The notes: generated by a model from the sequence alone, not told the origin. Numbered from the stretch's first letter, positions 17,400 to 25,371 are shown. The stretch: 38,929 nt of DNA from Bacteroidota bacterium (GCA_023429825.1 JAEZDC010000038.1:1-38929), one strand, 5' to 3'. Translations and numbers: made by a program.

Positions 17400-17464
17400 A
17401 AACAGAATTTTTGGTAACGGAAAGTTAGAGATTTTTAGGTAGCCAGCTGCATACCTCTGCTGAT

Positions 17465-17489
17465 CTTCCGTTGCGTCGCACTCTTGTAC
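17465..17489 (-). repeat. GTACAAGTG-type dispersed repeat, copy 4
   Basis: Minus strand reads GTACAAGAGTGCGACGCAAC followed by GGAAG. Its flank (17434-17464, minus strand AGCAGAGGTATGCAGCTGG) also matches the flank of copy 5, so the repeat unit is longer than the core. Lies between two divergent genes. Confidence 0.8.
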
Positions 17490-17554
17490 GTTCTTATCTT
17501 CATTCAGCATTTAAGTTGCACATCATATTAAAGCTTCCTTCTTATCTTTCATTC

Positions 17555-18190
17555 ATGAGAGTCATTTCGCTCAATATTGGTCAGCCGAAACCTTTTGCGT
17601 ATAACGGCAAAGAAGGAGTTACGTCTATTTTCAAATCACCGGTAACAGGTGAGAGAAAAGTTTCGAAGGTTAATATTGAAGGCGATGCGCAAGGAGATCT
17701 TGTACATCATGGCGGAGAATTCAAAGCAGTTTATTCTTATGATCTAAGCTATTATCGTCACTGGAAGAATCTTTTGAACAGAGACGATTGGAGTTATGGA
17801 TTGTTCGGAGAAAATCTTACTACCGAAGGTTTGACAGATGATAAAGTACATGTGGGAGATATCTACAAGATCGGTTCAGTTCATTTGAGAGCTGTGCAAC
17901 CAAGGTTTCCGTGCTTTAAACTCAACATCAGGTTTGGGATAGATGATATGTTGCAACAGTTCATGCAGCAAGGAAAACATGGAATTTATTTCAGCGTGTC
18001 AGAAGAAGGAAGTTTACAAGCTGGCGATGAGATATCTTTAGTAGAAAGATCAAAACATAATATTACAATTGAGCAGTTGATAGTGGCCTATTACAACAAA
18101 GGAGAGGATAAAGATGTGGTGCAACAAATACTTGCTATTGATTTTTTACCTCCACGATTAAGAACAGCATTTGAATCTTACATAAAATAA
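17555..18190 (+). CDS. MOSC domain protein (YiiM-like)
   Basis: Cytosolic protein with a MOSC domain, a fold that binds molybdenum cofactor or related sulfur carriers; the YiiM group detoxifies N-hydroxylated bases with a partner reductase. I use the ATG at 17555 since it begins MRVISLNIGQPKPFAYNGKE; the longer frame from 17471 crosses repeat copy 4. The 211 residues carry DLVHHGGEFKAVYSYD near residues 48-63, WSYGLFGENLTTEGL near 80-95, and the conserved Cys in RFPCFKLNIRFG near 123, then the 3-alpha C-terminal part (EQLIVAYYNKGEDKD). The length and these motifs fit YiiM better than mARC-type MOSC proteins. No molybdenum-enzyme gene is adjacent. Confidence 0.9.
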   Translation: MRVISLNIGQPKPFAYNGKEGVTSIFKSPVTGERKVSKVNIEGDAQGDLVHHGGEFKAVYSYDLSYYRHWKNLLNRDDWSYGLFGENLTTEGLTDDKVHVGDIYKIGSVHLRAVQPRFPCFKLNIRFGIDDMLQQFMQQGKHGIYFSVSEEGSLQAGDEISLVERSKHNITIEQLIVAYYNKGEDKDVVQQILAIDFLPPRLRTAFESYIK

Positions 18191-18213
18191 AAAGGCTGAA
18201 TTTTCAGCCTTTT
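18190..18213. terminator. Bidirectional terminator between MOSC and TPM genes
   Basis: AAAAGGCTGAA and TTCAGCCTTTT form an 11-bp stem with a 2-base gap in the loop, A-rich on one side and T-rich on the other. It can serve both the MOSC gene (+) and the TPM gene (-). Confidence 0.85.
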
Positions 18214-18250
18214 ATCTTTCTACTTTTATCTAAATCTTTCAGTATTAGTT

Positions 18251-19033
18251 TTACCAACTTCCACTGGCACCACCGCCACCACTGCTACCGCCACCAAATC
18301 CGCCGAAACCACCACCTCCAAAACCTCCGCCACCGAAACCACCACCTCCTCGTCCGCCTAACATAGAACCAAGGATCATCGGACCAAGCCAGTCACTTCC
18401 CCTGCGGGTCATCACATTACCACGTCGTCTTCCTCTTCCACCTCCACCTCGCCCGATCAGAAAAATAATAATGATCATTATAATGATGAACTTAAGAATG
18501 GATTTGCCGCCGACAACATTATCAGTTTTTCTTTCCCTTGGTTCGCGGTATTCACCTGCAGCAGCTTTACCCAAATTTTCAACAGCCTTCACCAGGCCAT
18601 GATAATAATCTTCTTCTTTAAAACGAGGTGCGATATCTTTTCGGATAATTGTTCCTGCTATGGCATCAGGTATTGCTCCTTCCAAACCATATCCTACTTC
18701 TATCCTTATATCCCTGTCATCGATCGCAGCCAGGATGAGAATTCCGTTATTTCTTTTCGCAGAGCCGATGCCCCAGCTTCTGAAAGTTTCGTTAGCTACT
18801 TCTTCAATAACTCCCCCGTCAAGGGTTTTCACTAAAACAATTGCGATCTGGTTAGATGTGCTATCGTCAAGTGCCACCAGGTAATCTTCCAGGAGCCTTT
18901 CCTGGTCGGGTGACAATACATCAGCTTTATCATAAACGAGTTTAGGCGGGTTGGGTTTTTCAATCACCCTTACCTGTGCATTCGCTGAAATGAAAAGCAG
19001 GATAAAAGAAAATATGTAAAGGAGTTTCTTCAT
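18251..19033 (-). CDS. TPM-domain membrane protein with Gly-rich tail
   Basis: Exported TPM (formerly DUF477) domain protein. It has a signal peptide (MKKLLYIFSFILLFISANAQ), the TPM domain (about 25-165: YDKADVLSPDQERLLEDYL, IAIVLVKTLDG, GSAKRNNGILILAAIDDRD, EVGYGLEGAIPDA), a single membrane segment near 176-195 (very Ile-rich) and a Gly/Ser-rich C-terminus that ends in SGSW, as is typical for this family. The 260-residue length is usual. It is the third gene of the lemA-TPM-TPM operon, 18 bases after the shorter TPM gene. The module recurs widely in bacteria, yet its biochemical role is unclear; related proteins in photosynthetic organisms have been linked to phosphatase or photosystem repair functions. 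Confidence 0.9.
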   Translation of the reverse strand: MKKLLYIFSFILLFISANAQVRVIEKPNPPKLVYDKADVLSPDQERLLEDYLVALDDSTSNQIAIVLVKTLDGGVIEEVANETFRSWGIGSAKRNNGILILAAIDDRDIRIEVGYGLEGAIPDAIAGTIIRKDIAPRFKEEDYYHGLVKAVENLGKAAAGEYREPRERKTDNVVGGKSILKFIIIMIIIIFLIGRGGGGRGRRRGNVMTRRGSDWLGPMILGSMLGGRGGGGFGGGGFGGGGFGGFGGGSSGGGGASGSW

Positions 19034-19051
19034 TGTGTAATTGATACAAGG

Positions 19052-19519
19052 CTATTGGCCAAAAACTATATCGTCTGATAGTTCATTCTTATCGGTAGAC
19101 CTGTTGTAAGGGAAGTGCGTCGTCAATGCTTCGCCAATTTCGGTTACAATATGGGCAATACCCTCACCGTAACCTTTGCTATTGAAATCCTGCACCATGA
19201 GTTTTACTTCCTGTTTCCAGAATTCACTTCCTACTTTCTGGTGAATGCCCTCATCACCATATATTGCTAGCTGGCGATCTTTCATCGCAATGTATACTAG
19301 TACGGCATTTCTGTCTTTGGTTTCATACATTTTCAAGGAATGAAACAGTTCCATTGCTCTATCCAACGGGTCAACAAAACGACACCGACTTTCAACATAC
19401 ACACGTACCTCTCCACTGGTTTGTTGCTCTGCCGCTTGTATGGCAGCAACGATGAGCTCCTTCTCTTTTGAAGAAAAGAACTCAGGTTGCTTTTTATTAA
19501 ATATGTTGAATACTCCCAC
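19052..19519 (-). CDS. Short TPM-domain protein
   Basis: A 155-residue TPM domain protein without a signal peptide or membrane segment. The N-terminus (MGVFNIFNKKQPEFFSSKEK) is followed by the domain: IVAAIQAAEQQTSGEVRVYVE, ETKDRNAVLVYIAMKDRQLA and YGDEGIHQKVGSEFW, ending in IVTEIGEALTTHFPYN. Bacteroidota and proteobacterial lemA clusters commonly pair a long, membrane-anchored TPM protein with a short soluble one like this. It starts 5 bases after the lemA stop and ends 18 bases before the next gene, so the three are certainly one operon. Which side of the membrane it works on is unclear because no export signal is seen. No enzymatic residues can be assigned with confidence. Confidence 0.88.
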   Translation of the reverse strand: MGVFNIFNKKQPEFFSSKEKELIVAAIQAAEQQTSGEVRVYVESRCRFVDPLDRAMELFHSLKMYETKDRNAVLVYIAMKDRQLAIYGDEGIHQKVGSEFWKQEVKLMVQDFNSKGYGEGIAHIVTEIGEALTTHFPYNRSTDKNELSDDIVFGQ

Positions 19520-19524
19520 AGAGA

Positions 19525-20163
19525 CTATTTAGTGGTATCGCTGTTATTGTTGTTAGAGTTGTTGTCTGTTCCAAAATCAACAGTAGGAGCGTTTCTTGAC
19601 CCGGCATCAGCTTCGAAAGGAGTTTTGGGGCTAAAACCTAACATGCCTGCAAATATGTTACTCGGGAATCGACGTACTCTTACATTGTAATCTCTAACAG
19701 CATTGTTATAGTCGTTCCTTGCTATGGTTATCCTGTTTTCCGTTCCTTCTAACTGCACCTGCAGATTTCTGAAGGCATCGTTGGCTCTTAGATTAGGGTA
19801 ATTTTCAGTCACCATCAACAATCTTCCCAAAGCCTGGGAAAGTTGGCCTTGTGCCTGCTGAAATTCTCTAACTTTTTCAGGAGTAAGGTCGTCAGGATTC
19901 ACCGTTATCTGCGTTGCTCTTGCTCTTGCATTGATCACATCGTTCAAAGTACCTCTTTCGAAACTAGCTTCTCCTTTTACCGTGTTTACAAGATTAGGTA
20001 TAAGATCAGCCCTACGCTGGTATTGAGATTGCACTGCACCCCATTTATTTTTTACATTTTCATCCTGGTCAATAAGACTGTTGTAAGTTCTGCAACCACC
20101 ACAGCCAGCAAGTAGAACAATGAAACCTATAATGACCAGGACAATAAGACTTTTACTTCTCAT
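19525..20163 (-). CDS. lemA: LemA family protein
   Basis: Membrane-anchored coiled-coil protein. The N-terminus (MRSKSLIVLVIIGFIVLLAGC) is a hydrophobic anchor that also fits a lipobox (LAGC, Cys21). It is followed by the LemA signature: YNSLIDQDENVKNKWGAVQ, QYQRRADLIPNLVNTVKG, and later ENYPNLRANDAFRNLQVQLEGTE and NDYNNAVRDYNV. FPSNIFAGMLGF marks the C-terminal helix end, then an Asn/Ser-rich tail. Length of 212 is slightly over the family norm because of this tail. It heads the lemA-TPM-TPM operon; its start is 31 bases before the pgk terminator on the other side. The family is named for antigen mimicry in Listeria, and its bacterial function is not established. Confidence 0.94.
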   Translation of the reverse strand: MRSKSLIVLVIIGFIVLLAGCGGCRTYNSLIDQDENVKNKWGAVQSQYQRRADLIPNLVNTVKGEASFERGTLNDVINARARATQITVNPDDLTPEKVREFQQAQGQLSQALGRLLMVTENYPNLRANDAFRNLQVQLEGTENRITIARNDYNNAVRDYNVRVRRFPSNIFAGMLGFSPKTPFEADAGSRNAPTVDFGTDNNSNNNNSDTTK

Positions 20164-20194
20164 TTTACAAAGTTTAATTTCACTAAAGTAATCA

Positions 20195-20220
20195 AAAACC
20201 CGTCCATGCGAACGGGTTTT
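20195..20220 (-). terminator. Terminator of pgk
   Basis: AAAACCCGT and ACGGGTTTT form a 9-bp stem around an 8-base loop, with a T tail on the minus strand, 26 bases after the pgk stop. An A-rich flank on the left makes it work for pgk; lemA lies beyond it. Confidence 0.85.
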
Positions 20221-20246
20221 GACAATATGTCGTATAAAAGCAAACT

Positions 20247-21443
20247 CTACTGGTTGATTGCTGCAATTCCCGGCAATTCTTTTCCTTCAAAATATTCCAA
20301 CATAGCTCCACCTCCGGTAGATACATAACTTACTTTGTTTGCAAAGCCAAATTGATTTACTGCAGCCACACTATCACCGCCACCCACTAAAGAAAAAGCC
20401 CCGTTTTCTGTTGCTTTTGCTACTGCCACTGCTATTGCTTTTGTTCCATGCTGAAACTTCTCCATTTCAAAAACACCCATCGGGCCATTCCAGAGAATTG
20501 TTTTTGAGTTTAGAAGGACCTTGGTAAACGAATCACACGCCAATGTACCAATATCCAATCCCATCCAGCCATCAGGAATGGTATTGCTTAGTGAAGATGA
20601 AACATCTGCGTTTGCATCGAACTTATCTGCAATTACAGAATCGGATGGAAGATGAATGCAAACACCTTTTGTTTTTGCTTTTTCAAGTAATTCTTTGGCA
20701 GTATCAATTCTATCTTCTTCACAGAGTGAATTTCCGATCTTACCACCCTGTGCTTTGAAGAACGTATAAGCCATACCTCCGCCAATGATAATATCTGTTG
20801 CTCTCTCCAATAAATTTTCAATGATCAATATCTTATCCGAAACTTTTGCTCCACCGATTATCGCGGTGAAAGGCTTTTCATTGCTATGCAATACTTTTTC
20901 TGCACTCTTTACTTCACCTTCCATTAATAACCCGAACATTTTTTTATCACCGGGAAAGAATTTGGCGATAATGGCCGTTGAGGCGTGTGCCCTGTGGGCA
21001 GTACCAAACGCATCGTTTACATAAACATCACCAAGCTTAGATAATTTTTCAGCAAACGCTTCGTCACCTCTTTCTTCCTGTTTGTAGAAACGAAGATTCT
21101 CAAGTAATAATACTTCACCGGGTTTTAAATCTGCTGCAAGTTCCTCTGCAGATGAACCAATGCAATCATCTGCAAACTTTACTTCTTTGTTAAGTGATTT
21201 GCTGAGATGCGCTACAATATGTTTTAATGAATATTTGTCTTCAGGTCCTTCTTTGGGCCTGCCAAGATGGCTCATCAGGATAACACTCCCTTCATCACTT
21301 AATATCTTATTGATGGTAGGTAGTGCAGCTCTTATCCTGTTGTCGTCTGTTATTTCAAAAGTTTTTTTATCTAACGGAACGTTGAAATCAACACGGATCA
21401 ATGCTTTTTGACCAGAGAAGTTGTGAGATGAGAATTTGCTCAT
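20247..21443 (-). CDS. pgk: Phosphoglycerate kinase
   Basis: Transfers phosphate from 1,3-bisphosphoglycerate to ADP in glycolysis. Start at ATG 21443: MSKFSSHNFSGQKALIRVDF has the normal N-terminus, whereas the longer frame to 21485 reads into repeat copy 5. The 398 residues contain RVDFNVPLDK near 17-26, ILMSHLGRPK, the substrate-binding HRAHAST region, KFxADDCIG, and the nucleotide-binding LWNGPMGVFE and LVGGGDSVAAV near the C-terminus. Nothing is missing. gapA lies upstream on the same strand, but a terminator and a repeat separate the two, so pgk probably also has its own promoter in that 168-base gap. The pairing of gap and pgk makes sense as consecutive enzymes. Confidence 0.97.
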   Translation of the reverse strand: MSKFSSHNFSGQKALIRVDFNVPLDKKTFEITDDNRIRAALPTINKILSDEGSVILMSHLGRPKEGPEDKYSLKHIVAHLSKSLNKEVKFADDCIGSSAEELAADLKPGEVLLLENLRFYKQEERGDEAFAEKLSKLGDVYVNDAFGTAHRAHASTAIIAKFFPGDKKMFGLLMEGEVKSAEKVLHSNEKPFTAIIGGAKVSDKILIIENLLERATDIIIGGGMAYTFFKAQGGKIGNSLCEEDRIDTAKELLEKAKTKGVCIHLPSDSVIADKFDANADVSSSLSNTIPDGWMGLDIGTLACDSFTKVLLNSKTILWNGPMGVFEMEKFQHGTKAIAVAVAKATENGAFSLVGGGDSVAAVNQFGFANKVSYVSTGGGAMLEYFEGKELPGIAAINQ

Positions 21444-21479
21444 GTGCCGAATGTTTTTATGATGAATAAAGTTGCACCT

Positions 21480-21537
21480 GTACAAGTCCCGATGTAAATC
21501 GGGATTCCGACTTTACGTCGGAAAGATGCGACGCAAC
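21480..21537 (+). repeat. GTACAAGTG-type repeat, copy 5, split by a double-hairpin insert
   Basis: GTACAAGT (21480-21487) is separated from TGCGACGCAAC (21527-21537) by 39 bases. The insert is two abutting hairpins: TCCCGAT-GTAA-ATCGGGA (21487-21504) and TTCCGAC-TTTAC-GTCGGAA (21505-21523). The downstream flank CAGAGGTATGTAGCTGG matches copy 4. It lies upstream of pgk. Confidence 0.8.
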
Positions 21538-21577
21538 AGCAGATTCAACAGAGGTATGTAGCTGGTGACAAAAAAGA

Positions 21578-21603
21578 AAAGTCCCACCAATCAGTGGGAC
21601 TTT
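21578..21603 (-). terminator. Terminator of gapA
   Basis: AAAGTCCCAC and GTGGGACTTT form a perfect 10-bp stem with loop CAATCA; the minus-strand continuation is TTTTCTTTTT. It starts 9 bases past the gapA stop. Confidence 0.92.
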
Positions 21604-21611
21604 CCAGATTT

Positions 21612-22622
21612 TTATTTGCTGATAAGCTTTGCAAAATGATTTACTGTGCGAACCAACTGGCTTACATAACTCATTTCGTTATCGTACCAGCTCACGGCTT
21701 TCACCATTTGAGTATCGCCTACGGTCATGACCCTTGTTTGTGTAGCATCGAATAATGAACCGAATGTAGTGCCTATGATGTCACTGCTCACAATTTCATC
21801 TTCAGTATAACCGAAGCTTTCATTTGATGCAGATTTCATGGCAGCATTGATCTCTTCAACAGAAGTTTTCTTATTCAGAGTAACAACCAATTCAGTGATA
21901 GAGCCTGTGATGGTAGGAACCCTTTGTGCAGAGCCATCTAACTTTCCTTTAAGATTTGGCAGTACCAAACCGATCGCTTTAGCTGCACCTGTACTGTTAG
22001 GAACGATGTTCGCCGCCGCGGCTCTCGCTCTTCTCAGGTCACCTTTTGCATGTGGTGCATCCAATGTATTCTGATCGTTGGTGTAAGCGTGGATAGTTGT
22101 CATTAAGCCGGCTGCAATACCAAACTGATCATCTAACACTTTAGCCATCGGTGCCAAACAATTAGTAGTACATGATGCACAAGAGATAACGGTTTCACTT
22201 CCGTCGAGTATTTCATGATTTACATTGAACACGACAGTTTTAAGATCACCTGTTGCAGGAGCAGAGATCACTACTCTTTTTGCACCCGCTTTCAAATGTG
22301 CTTCTGCTTTTGCTTTATCGGTAAAGAAACCGGTGCATTCTAAAACAACATCTACGTTATGTGATCCCCAGGGAATTTGTGCAGGATCTTTTTGTGCATA
22401 GATCGTTACCTCATCACCATTCACTGAAATTGAATTCTCGCCTGCTTTCACCTCGGCATCAAATCTTCCCTGTGCACTGTCGTACTTTAAAAGATGCGCC
22501 AGTACCTGTGGACTTGTAAGATCGTTGATTGCAACCACGTCAATTCCTTTCATATTATAGATCTGTCTAAAAACAAGACGGCCGATACGTCCGAAACCAT
22601 TAATGGCAACTTTAACACTCAT
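21612..22622 (-). CDS. gapA: Glyceraldehyde-3-phosphate dehydrogenase, type I
   Basis: NAD-dependent glycolytic enzyme. The 336-residue chain starts MSVKVAINGFGRIGRLVFRQ, the dinucleotide-binding motif. Asp34 in INDLTS fits NAD rather than NADP preference. The catalytic Cys151 sits in SCASCTTNCLAP, and the following His and the substrate-phosphate loop residues (TTIHAYTNDQN, GAAKAIGLVLP) are intact; the C-terminal WYDNEMSYVSQLVRT is conserved. It is the first gene of the gap-pgk pair and ends in a strong terminator. Upstream on the same strand lies tRNA-Glu, with a terminator between, so gapA has its own promoter within the 112 bases before its start; I could not fix that promoter with confidence. 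Confidence 0.98.
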   Translation of the reverse strand: MSVKVAINGFGRIGRLVFRQIYNMKGIDVVAINDLTSPQVLAHLLKYDSAQGRFDAEVKAGENSISVNGDEVTIYAQKDPAQIPWGSHNVDVVLECTGFFTDKAKAEAHLKAGAKRVVISAPATGDLKTVVFNVNHEILDGSETVISCASCTTNCLAPMAKVLDDQFGIAAGLMTTIHAYTNDQNTLDAPHAKGDLRRARAAAANIVPNSTGAAKAIGLVLPNLKGKLDGSAQRVPTITGSITELVVTLNKKTSVEEINAAMKSASNESFGYTEDEIVSSDIIGTTFGSLFDATQTRVMTVGDTQMVKAVSWYDNEMSYVSQLVRTVNHFAKLISK

Positions 22623-22733
22623 TGCTAGAAGTATTTTGGATTAAAGAATTTATAAATGCGATGCGAAATTACAGGTTTGGGGCATATGAGGACTAATCTT
22701 AATCAGTCATATAGCATATGAACAGTAATAAAA

Positions 22734-22754
22734 AACCTCACATTCTGTGAGGTT
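22734..22754 (-). terminator. Terminator of tRNA-Glu
   Basis: AACCTCAC and GTGAGGTT form an 8-bp stem with loop of 5, directly behind the tRNA 3' end on the minus strand, followed by TTTTTATTA... after the stem. Confidence 0.85.
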
Positions 22755-22756
22755 AG

Positions 22757-22828
22757 TAGCCCGTACGGGAATCGAACCCGTCTTTCCTCCGTGAAAGGGA
22801 GATGTCCTAGCCGATAGACGAACGGGCC
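22757..22828 (-). tRNA. tRNA-Glu (anticodon TTC)
   Basis: Folded by hand on the minus strand: acceptor stem GGCCCGT/ACGGGCT (first pair G-T), D arm, anticodon stem CTCCC...GGAG with loop CTTTCAC and anticodon TTC, T arm ACGGG-TTCGATT-CCCGT, discriminator A. The 72-base gene has no encoded CCA. Promoter and terminator flank it tightly, so it is an independent unit. Confidence 0.95.
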
Positions 22829-22847
22829 ATGTTCGTTTAATGGGCTG

Positions 22848-22879
22848 CAAAAATAGGGTTGCGATATATTACTGCCAAA
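22848..22879 (-). promoter_or_regulatory. Promoter of tRNA-Glu
   Basis: Minus strand: TTTG (22876-22879), 20 bases, then TATTTTTG (22848-22855), a near-ideal Bacteroidota -33/-7 pair, with the tRNA beginning 19 bases later. Confidence 0.8.
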
Positions 22880-22903
22880 ACTTTTTCTTGTTAAAGTTGA
22901 GGC

Positions 22904-24574
22904 TTAGTTTATCACTTTGTTTGTAAAACTTCCATTCGCAGTGAAGGACCTAATTATCAATACACCTTTTGGCAGATCATTGGTGCTGATAGAGATAATT
23001 CCTGCACCACCGATATTTTTCTGTTGCAATAGCTTACCGGCTGCATCGGTAATGATCAGTTGTTTTATATCATCATCGCTTTGTATCGTAATGCCAGCTC
23101 CGTTCTTTAGTATTCGCACACCATTTTTTGAATTGTTTTGCAGATAGATCACTGAAGAATATTTTATGCTACCATCCACATTCACCATCTTTAGCCGATA
23201 GTATGCCGATTGGTGGCTTGCCATTACTGATGTAGAATGTTTATAGTATGCATTGTTAGATGTGGTGGTAATTCTGGCTACTTCAATAAAAGAAGATTGA
23301 TGATCTAAGCTTCTTTCAACTATATATACTTCGCCGGCTTTTTCCTGTTGCACTTCCCAAGTTATTAAATGCGTATTGCCATTCTTTCTGCCTGTGAAAC
23401 TGGTAAGATTTATCGGAAGCGGGTTGGTAGCAGTAACCCTATAAAGTGTTCCGCCTGTTGTTGCTGCATATAAGTCTCCTGCAGAAGTTTCGCCAAATGT
23501 AGTGATGCTCGTAGGCCAACCACTTTGCATGCTGGTAGTCCATCCACCACTTCCATTAGATTTAATTAGCCAGCCATTACCTGTAGCATAATCCACCATG
23601 GTATAATAACCTTGTAAAAATGGATATTGCGTACCACGGTATACGTAACCACCTGTGACAACAAAACCACCTGTTGCATTATCATGTGGATATTCAAATA
23701 TGGGGAATACATTATTGGCAGGTGTACCTGTGCAGGTACCTAACGTATTTGTATGCGTACCTTCATAACAAGACCATCCATAATTTTTAGGTGATAACCT
23801 GTTTGCTGCGGAAGTAAAATGAACTTCTTCCCAGGCGTTTTGTCCAACATCAGCGATCCACATATCGCCGGTAGATTTATCAAAGCTCCATCGCCATGGA
23901 TTACGAACGCCTAATGCAATAATCTCATCTGCAATGGCAGGATCTGATGTATAAGGGTTGCCTGAAGGAATGTTATAAAATGGTGCAGATGTGGCAAAGC
24001 TGTTTACATCGATCCGTAACAATTTACCCAGTAAGCTTGTTCCGTTTTGTGCATTGTTAGATGGATCATTCGCACTGCCACCATCACCTGTACCTATGTA
24101 CAAATAACCATCAGGCCCAAAATTGAGCTTGGCTCCGTTGTGATTGGTAAATGCTTTTGGAATAGTTAGTAAAACAACTCCTGAAGTTGGATCTGCTATG
24201 TCAGGGTTAGTTGCGTCTCTTCTGTACCTGGCTAATGTTACCGCATTTGAAGTGTTGGTATACCAGATAAAGAAATACCTGTTGGTTGTGTATTGTGGAT
24301 GAAAAGCTATGCTCAACAATCCTCTTTCTCCGCCTGAGTTGTAAGAGATGAGAGAGGTAACATTCAGGAATGGAGTAGATAATGTTGATGATCCGTTCCA
24401 TATTCTGATGGTACCTGTTTGTTCTACTATGAATAAGCGGGTTGAACCAGGTTCTTCTACAATATCAACGGGAACCGAAAAACCGGATGTTACATTCTGA
24501 AAACCTATTACAGGTTGTGCGTTCAATGAAAAACACAGTATAACAGAAGCGATTGCAACGTAAAAGTTTCTCAT
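22904..24574 (-). CDS. PQQ-type sugar dehydrogenase (glucose/sorbosone dehydrogenase fold) with T9SS tail
   Basis: Secreted oxidoreductase of the soluble glucose dehydrogenase / aldose sugar dehydrogenase fold. The signal peptide is MRNFYVAIASVILCFSLNAQ. A six-bladed propeller follows (about 22-375): GERGLLSIAFHPQY, TNHNGAKLNFGPDGYLYIG, GTGDGGSANDP, GVRNPWRWSFD and DVGQNAWEEVH are hallmark segments of the family and line the PQQ/calcium site. Residues about 385-470 form a beta-sandwich linker, and the last 80 residues (ILKNGAGITIQSDDDI, ITDAAGKLL, LPKGVLIIRS) make a type A sorting domain for the type IX secretion system, so the protein is exported across the outer membrane. Length is 556. It is the last gene before the divergent efp; substrate and true use of PQQ are not shown. 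Confidence 0.9.
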   Translation of the reverse strand: MRNFYVAIASVILCFSLNAQPVIGFQNVTSGFSVPVDIVEEPGSTRLFIVEQTGTIRIWNGSSTLSTPFLNVTSLISYNSGGERGLLSIAFHPQYTTNRYFFIWYTNTSNAVTLARYRRDATNPDIADPTSGVVLLTIPKAFTNHNGAKLNFGPDGYLYIGTGDGGSANDPSNNAQNGTSLLGKLLRIDVNSFATSAPFYNIPSGNPYTSDPAIADEIIALGVRNPWRWSFDKSTGDMWIADVGQNAWEEVHFTSAANRLSPKNYGWSCYEGTHTNTLGTCTGTPANNVFPIFEYPHDNATGGFVVTGGYVYRGTQYPFLQGYYTMVDYATGNGWLIKSNGSGGWTTSMQSGWPTSITTFGETSAGDLYAATTGGTLYRVTATNPLPINLTSFTGRKNGNTHLITWEVQQEKAGEVYIVERSLDHQSSFIEVARITTTSNNAYYKHSTSVMASHQSAYYRLKMVNVDGSIKYSSVIYLQNNSKNGVRILKNGAGITIQSDDDIKQLIITDAAGKLLQQKNIGGAGIISISTNDLPKGVLIIRSFTANGSFTNKVIN

Positions 24575-24686
24575 AAAACAAGATTTTTGATGATAGGATG
24601 CATTATTGCCGCATATATTTTGCCAAATTGGTTAATAGTGAATCTAAGTGTAATATTTAAGCTGATTGAACCATTGAAAATATGCT

Positions 24687-24709
24687 GTACAAGTGTGCGA
24701 CGCAACGGA
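24687..24709 (+). repeat. GTACAAGTG-type dispersed repeat, copy 6
   Basis: GTACAAGTGTGCGACGCAAC followed by GGA, in the divergent gap before efp; the flank GATGCC also appears after copy 7. It lies just upstream of the efp -33 element. Confidence 0.8.
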
Positions 24710-24730
24710 TGATGCCACAAGGAGCTTAAG

Positions 24731-24761
24731 TTGGCAACAAAAAACAAATCCTCTACATTTG
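24731..24761 (+). promoter_or_regulatory. Promoter of efp
   Basis: TTG at 24731-24733, 20 bases, then TACATTTG at 24754-24761, the best -33/-7 pair before a protein gene here; the ATG follows 22 bases later, implying a short leader. Confidence 0.72.
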
Positions 24762-24782
24762 CCGCCACTGAAAATTACAATT

Positions 24783-25349
24783 ATGGCAACTACATCAGAT
24801 ATCAGTCGTGGTATGATTATTAAGCTCGATGGAAGCTTATACAGCGTGGTAGAATTTGGCGAAAATAAAACCGCTCGTGCTGCAGCAAAAGTTTGGGCTA
24901 AACTAAAAGGGGTTGATAACAAGCGCTCGATAGAAAAAACATGGAATAGCGGAGAGACAATTTTCCCTGTAAGAGTTGAGAAAAGAGCTTTTCAATATTT
25001 GTATAAAGATGAGAGTGGGTACAACCTGATGAACAATGAAACATTCGAGCAGATCGCATTGGCGGAGGAGATGATCGATGCGCCACAATTTTTAAAAGAT
25101 GGATCTGAAGTTTTTGTTTTCATCAATACAGAGACTGAACAACCGATAGGAGCGGAGCTGCCGGAAAAGATCAACTTACTTATCACTTATTGTGAGCCGG
25201 GTGTAAGAGGAGATACAGCTACGAGAGCTTTGAAAGCTGCCACCGTTGAAACGGGTGCTACAGTGAATGTTCCCTTGTTTGTGAACGAAGGAGAAGTGAT
25301 AAAAGTGAATACTAAAACAGGCGAATATGTTGAAAGAGTGAAAGAGTAA
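24783..25349 (+). CDS. efp: Elongation factor P, Arg32-tip variant
   Basis: Ribosome-binding factor that relieves stalling at polyproline stretches. Start at ATG 24783 (MATTSDISRGMIIKLDG); the longer frame from 24693 runs through repeat copy 6. The 188 residues comprise a KOW-like N-domain, an OB domain and the C-terminal OB domain ending TGEYVERVKE. An ungapped alignment with the E. coli protein places Arg32 at the modified loop tip where E. coli has Lys34: NKTARAAAKVWAKLK here against the PGKG type. This matches the rhamnosylated Arg32 type of Pseudomonas aeruginosa (pattern K-x2-R-x-A-A-x-V). The modification is therefore predicted, not shown. A terminator follows 22 bases after the stop. 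No EarP candidate is in the window. Confidence 0.94.
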   Translation: MATTSDISRGMIIKLDGSLYSVVEFGENKTARAAAKVWAKLKGVDNKRSIEKTWNSGETIFPVRVEKRAFQYLYKDESGYNLMNNETFEQIALAEEMIDAPQFLKDGSEVFVFINTETEQPIGAELPEKINLLITYCEPGVRGDTATRALKAATVETGATVNVPLFVNEGEVIKVNTKTGEYVERVKE

Positions 25350-25371
25350 TTACTGAGATGATATTATGAAG

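Noticed and set aside
16903..17442. 179-residue plus-strand frame over the GIN-domain gene
   Set aside because: Pro/Leu/Ser-rich mirror of the repeated Gly-Ser-Gly turns; crosses into the intergenic repeat region.
17471..17554. N-terminal extension of the MOSC protein and of the GIN protein into the shared gap
   Set aside because: Both extensions run through repeat copy 4; downstream ATG codons give family-typical starts and, for GIN, a lipoprotein signal.
22681..22730. Operator-like dyad with two CATATG words upstream of gapA
   Set aside because: The dyad is loose, with many mismatches, in AT-rich sequence; I cannot separate it from chance.
24693..24782. N-terminal extension of EF-P to 24693
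   Set aside because: It translates repeat copy 6 and the promoter; the -7 box lies inside it, and ATG 24783 gives the usual EF-P start.
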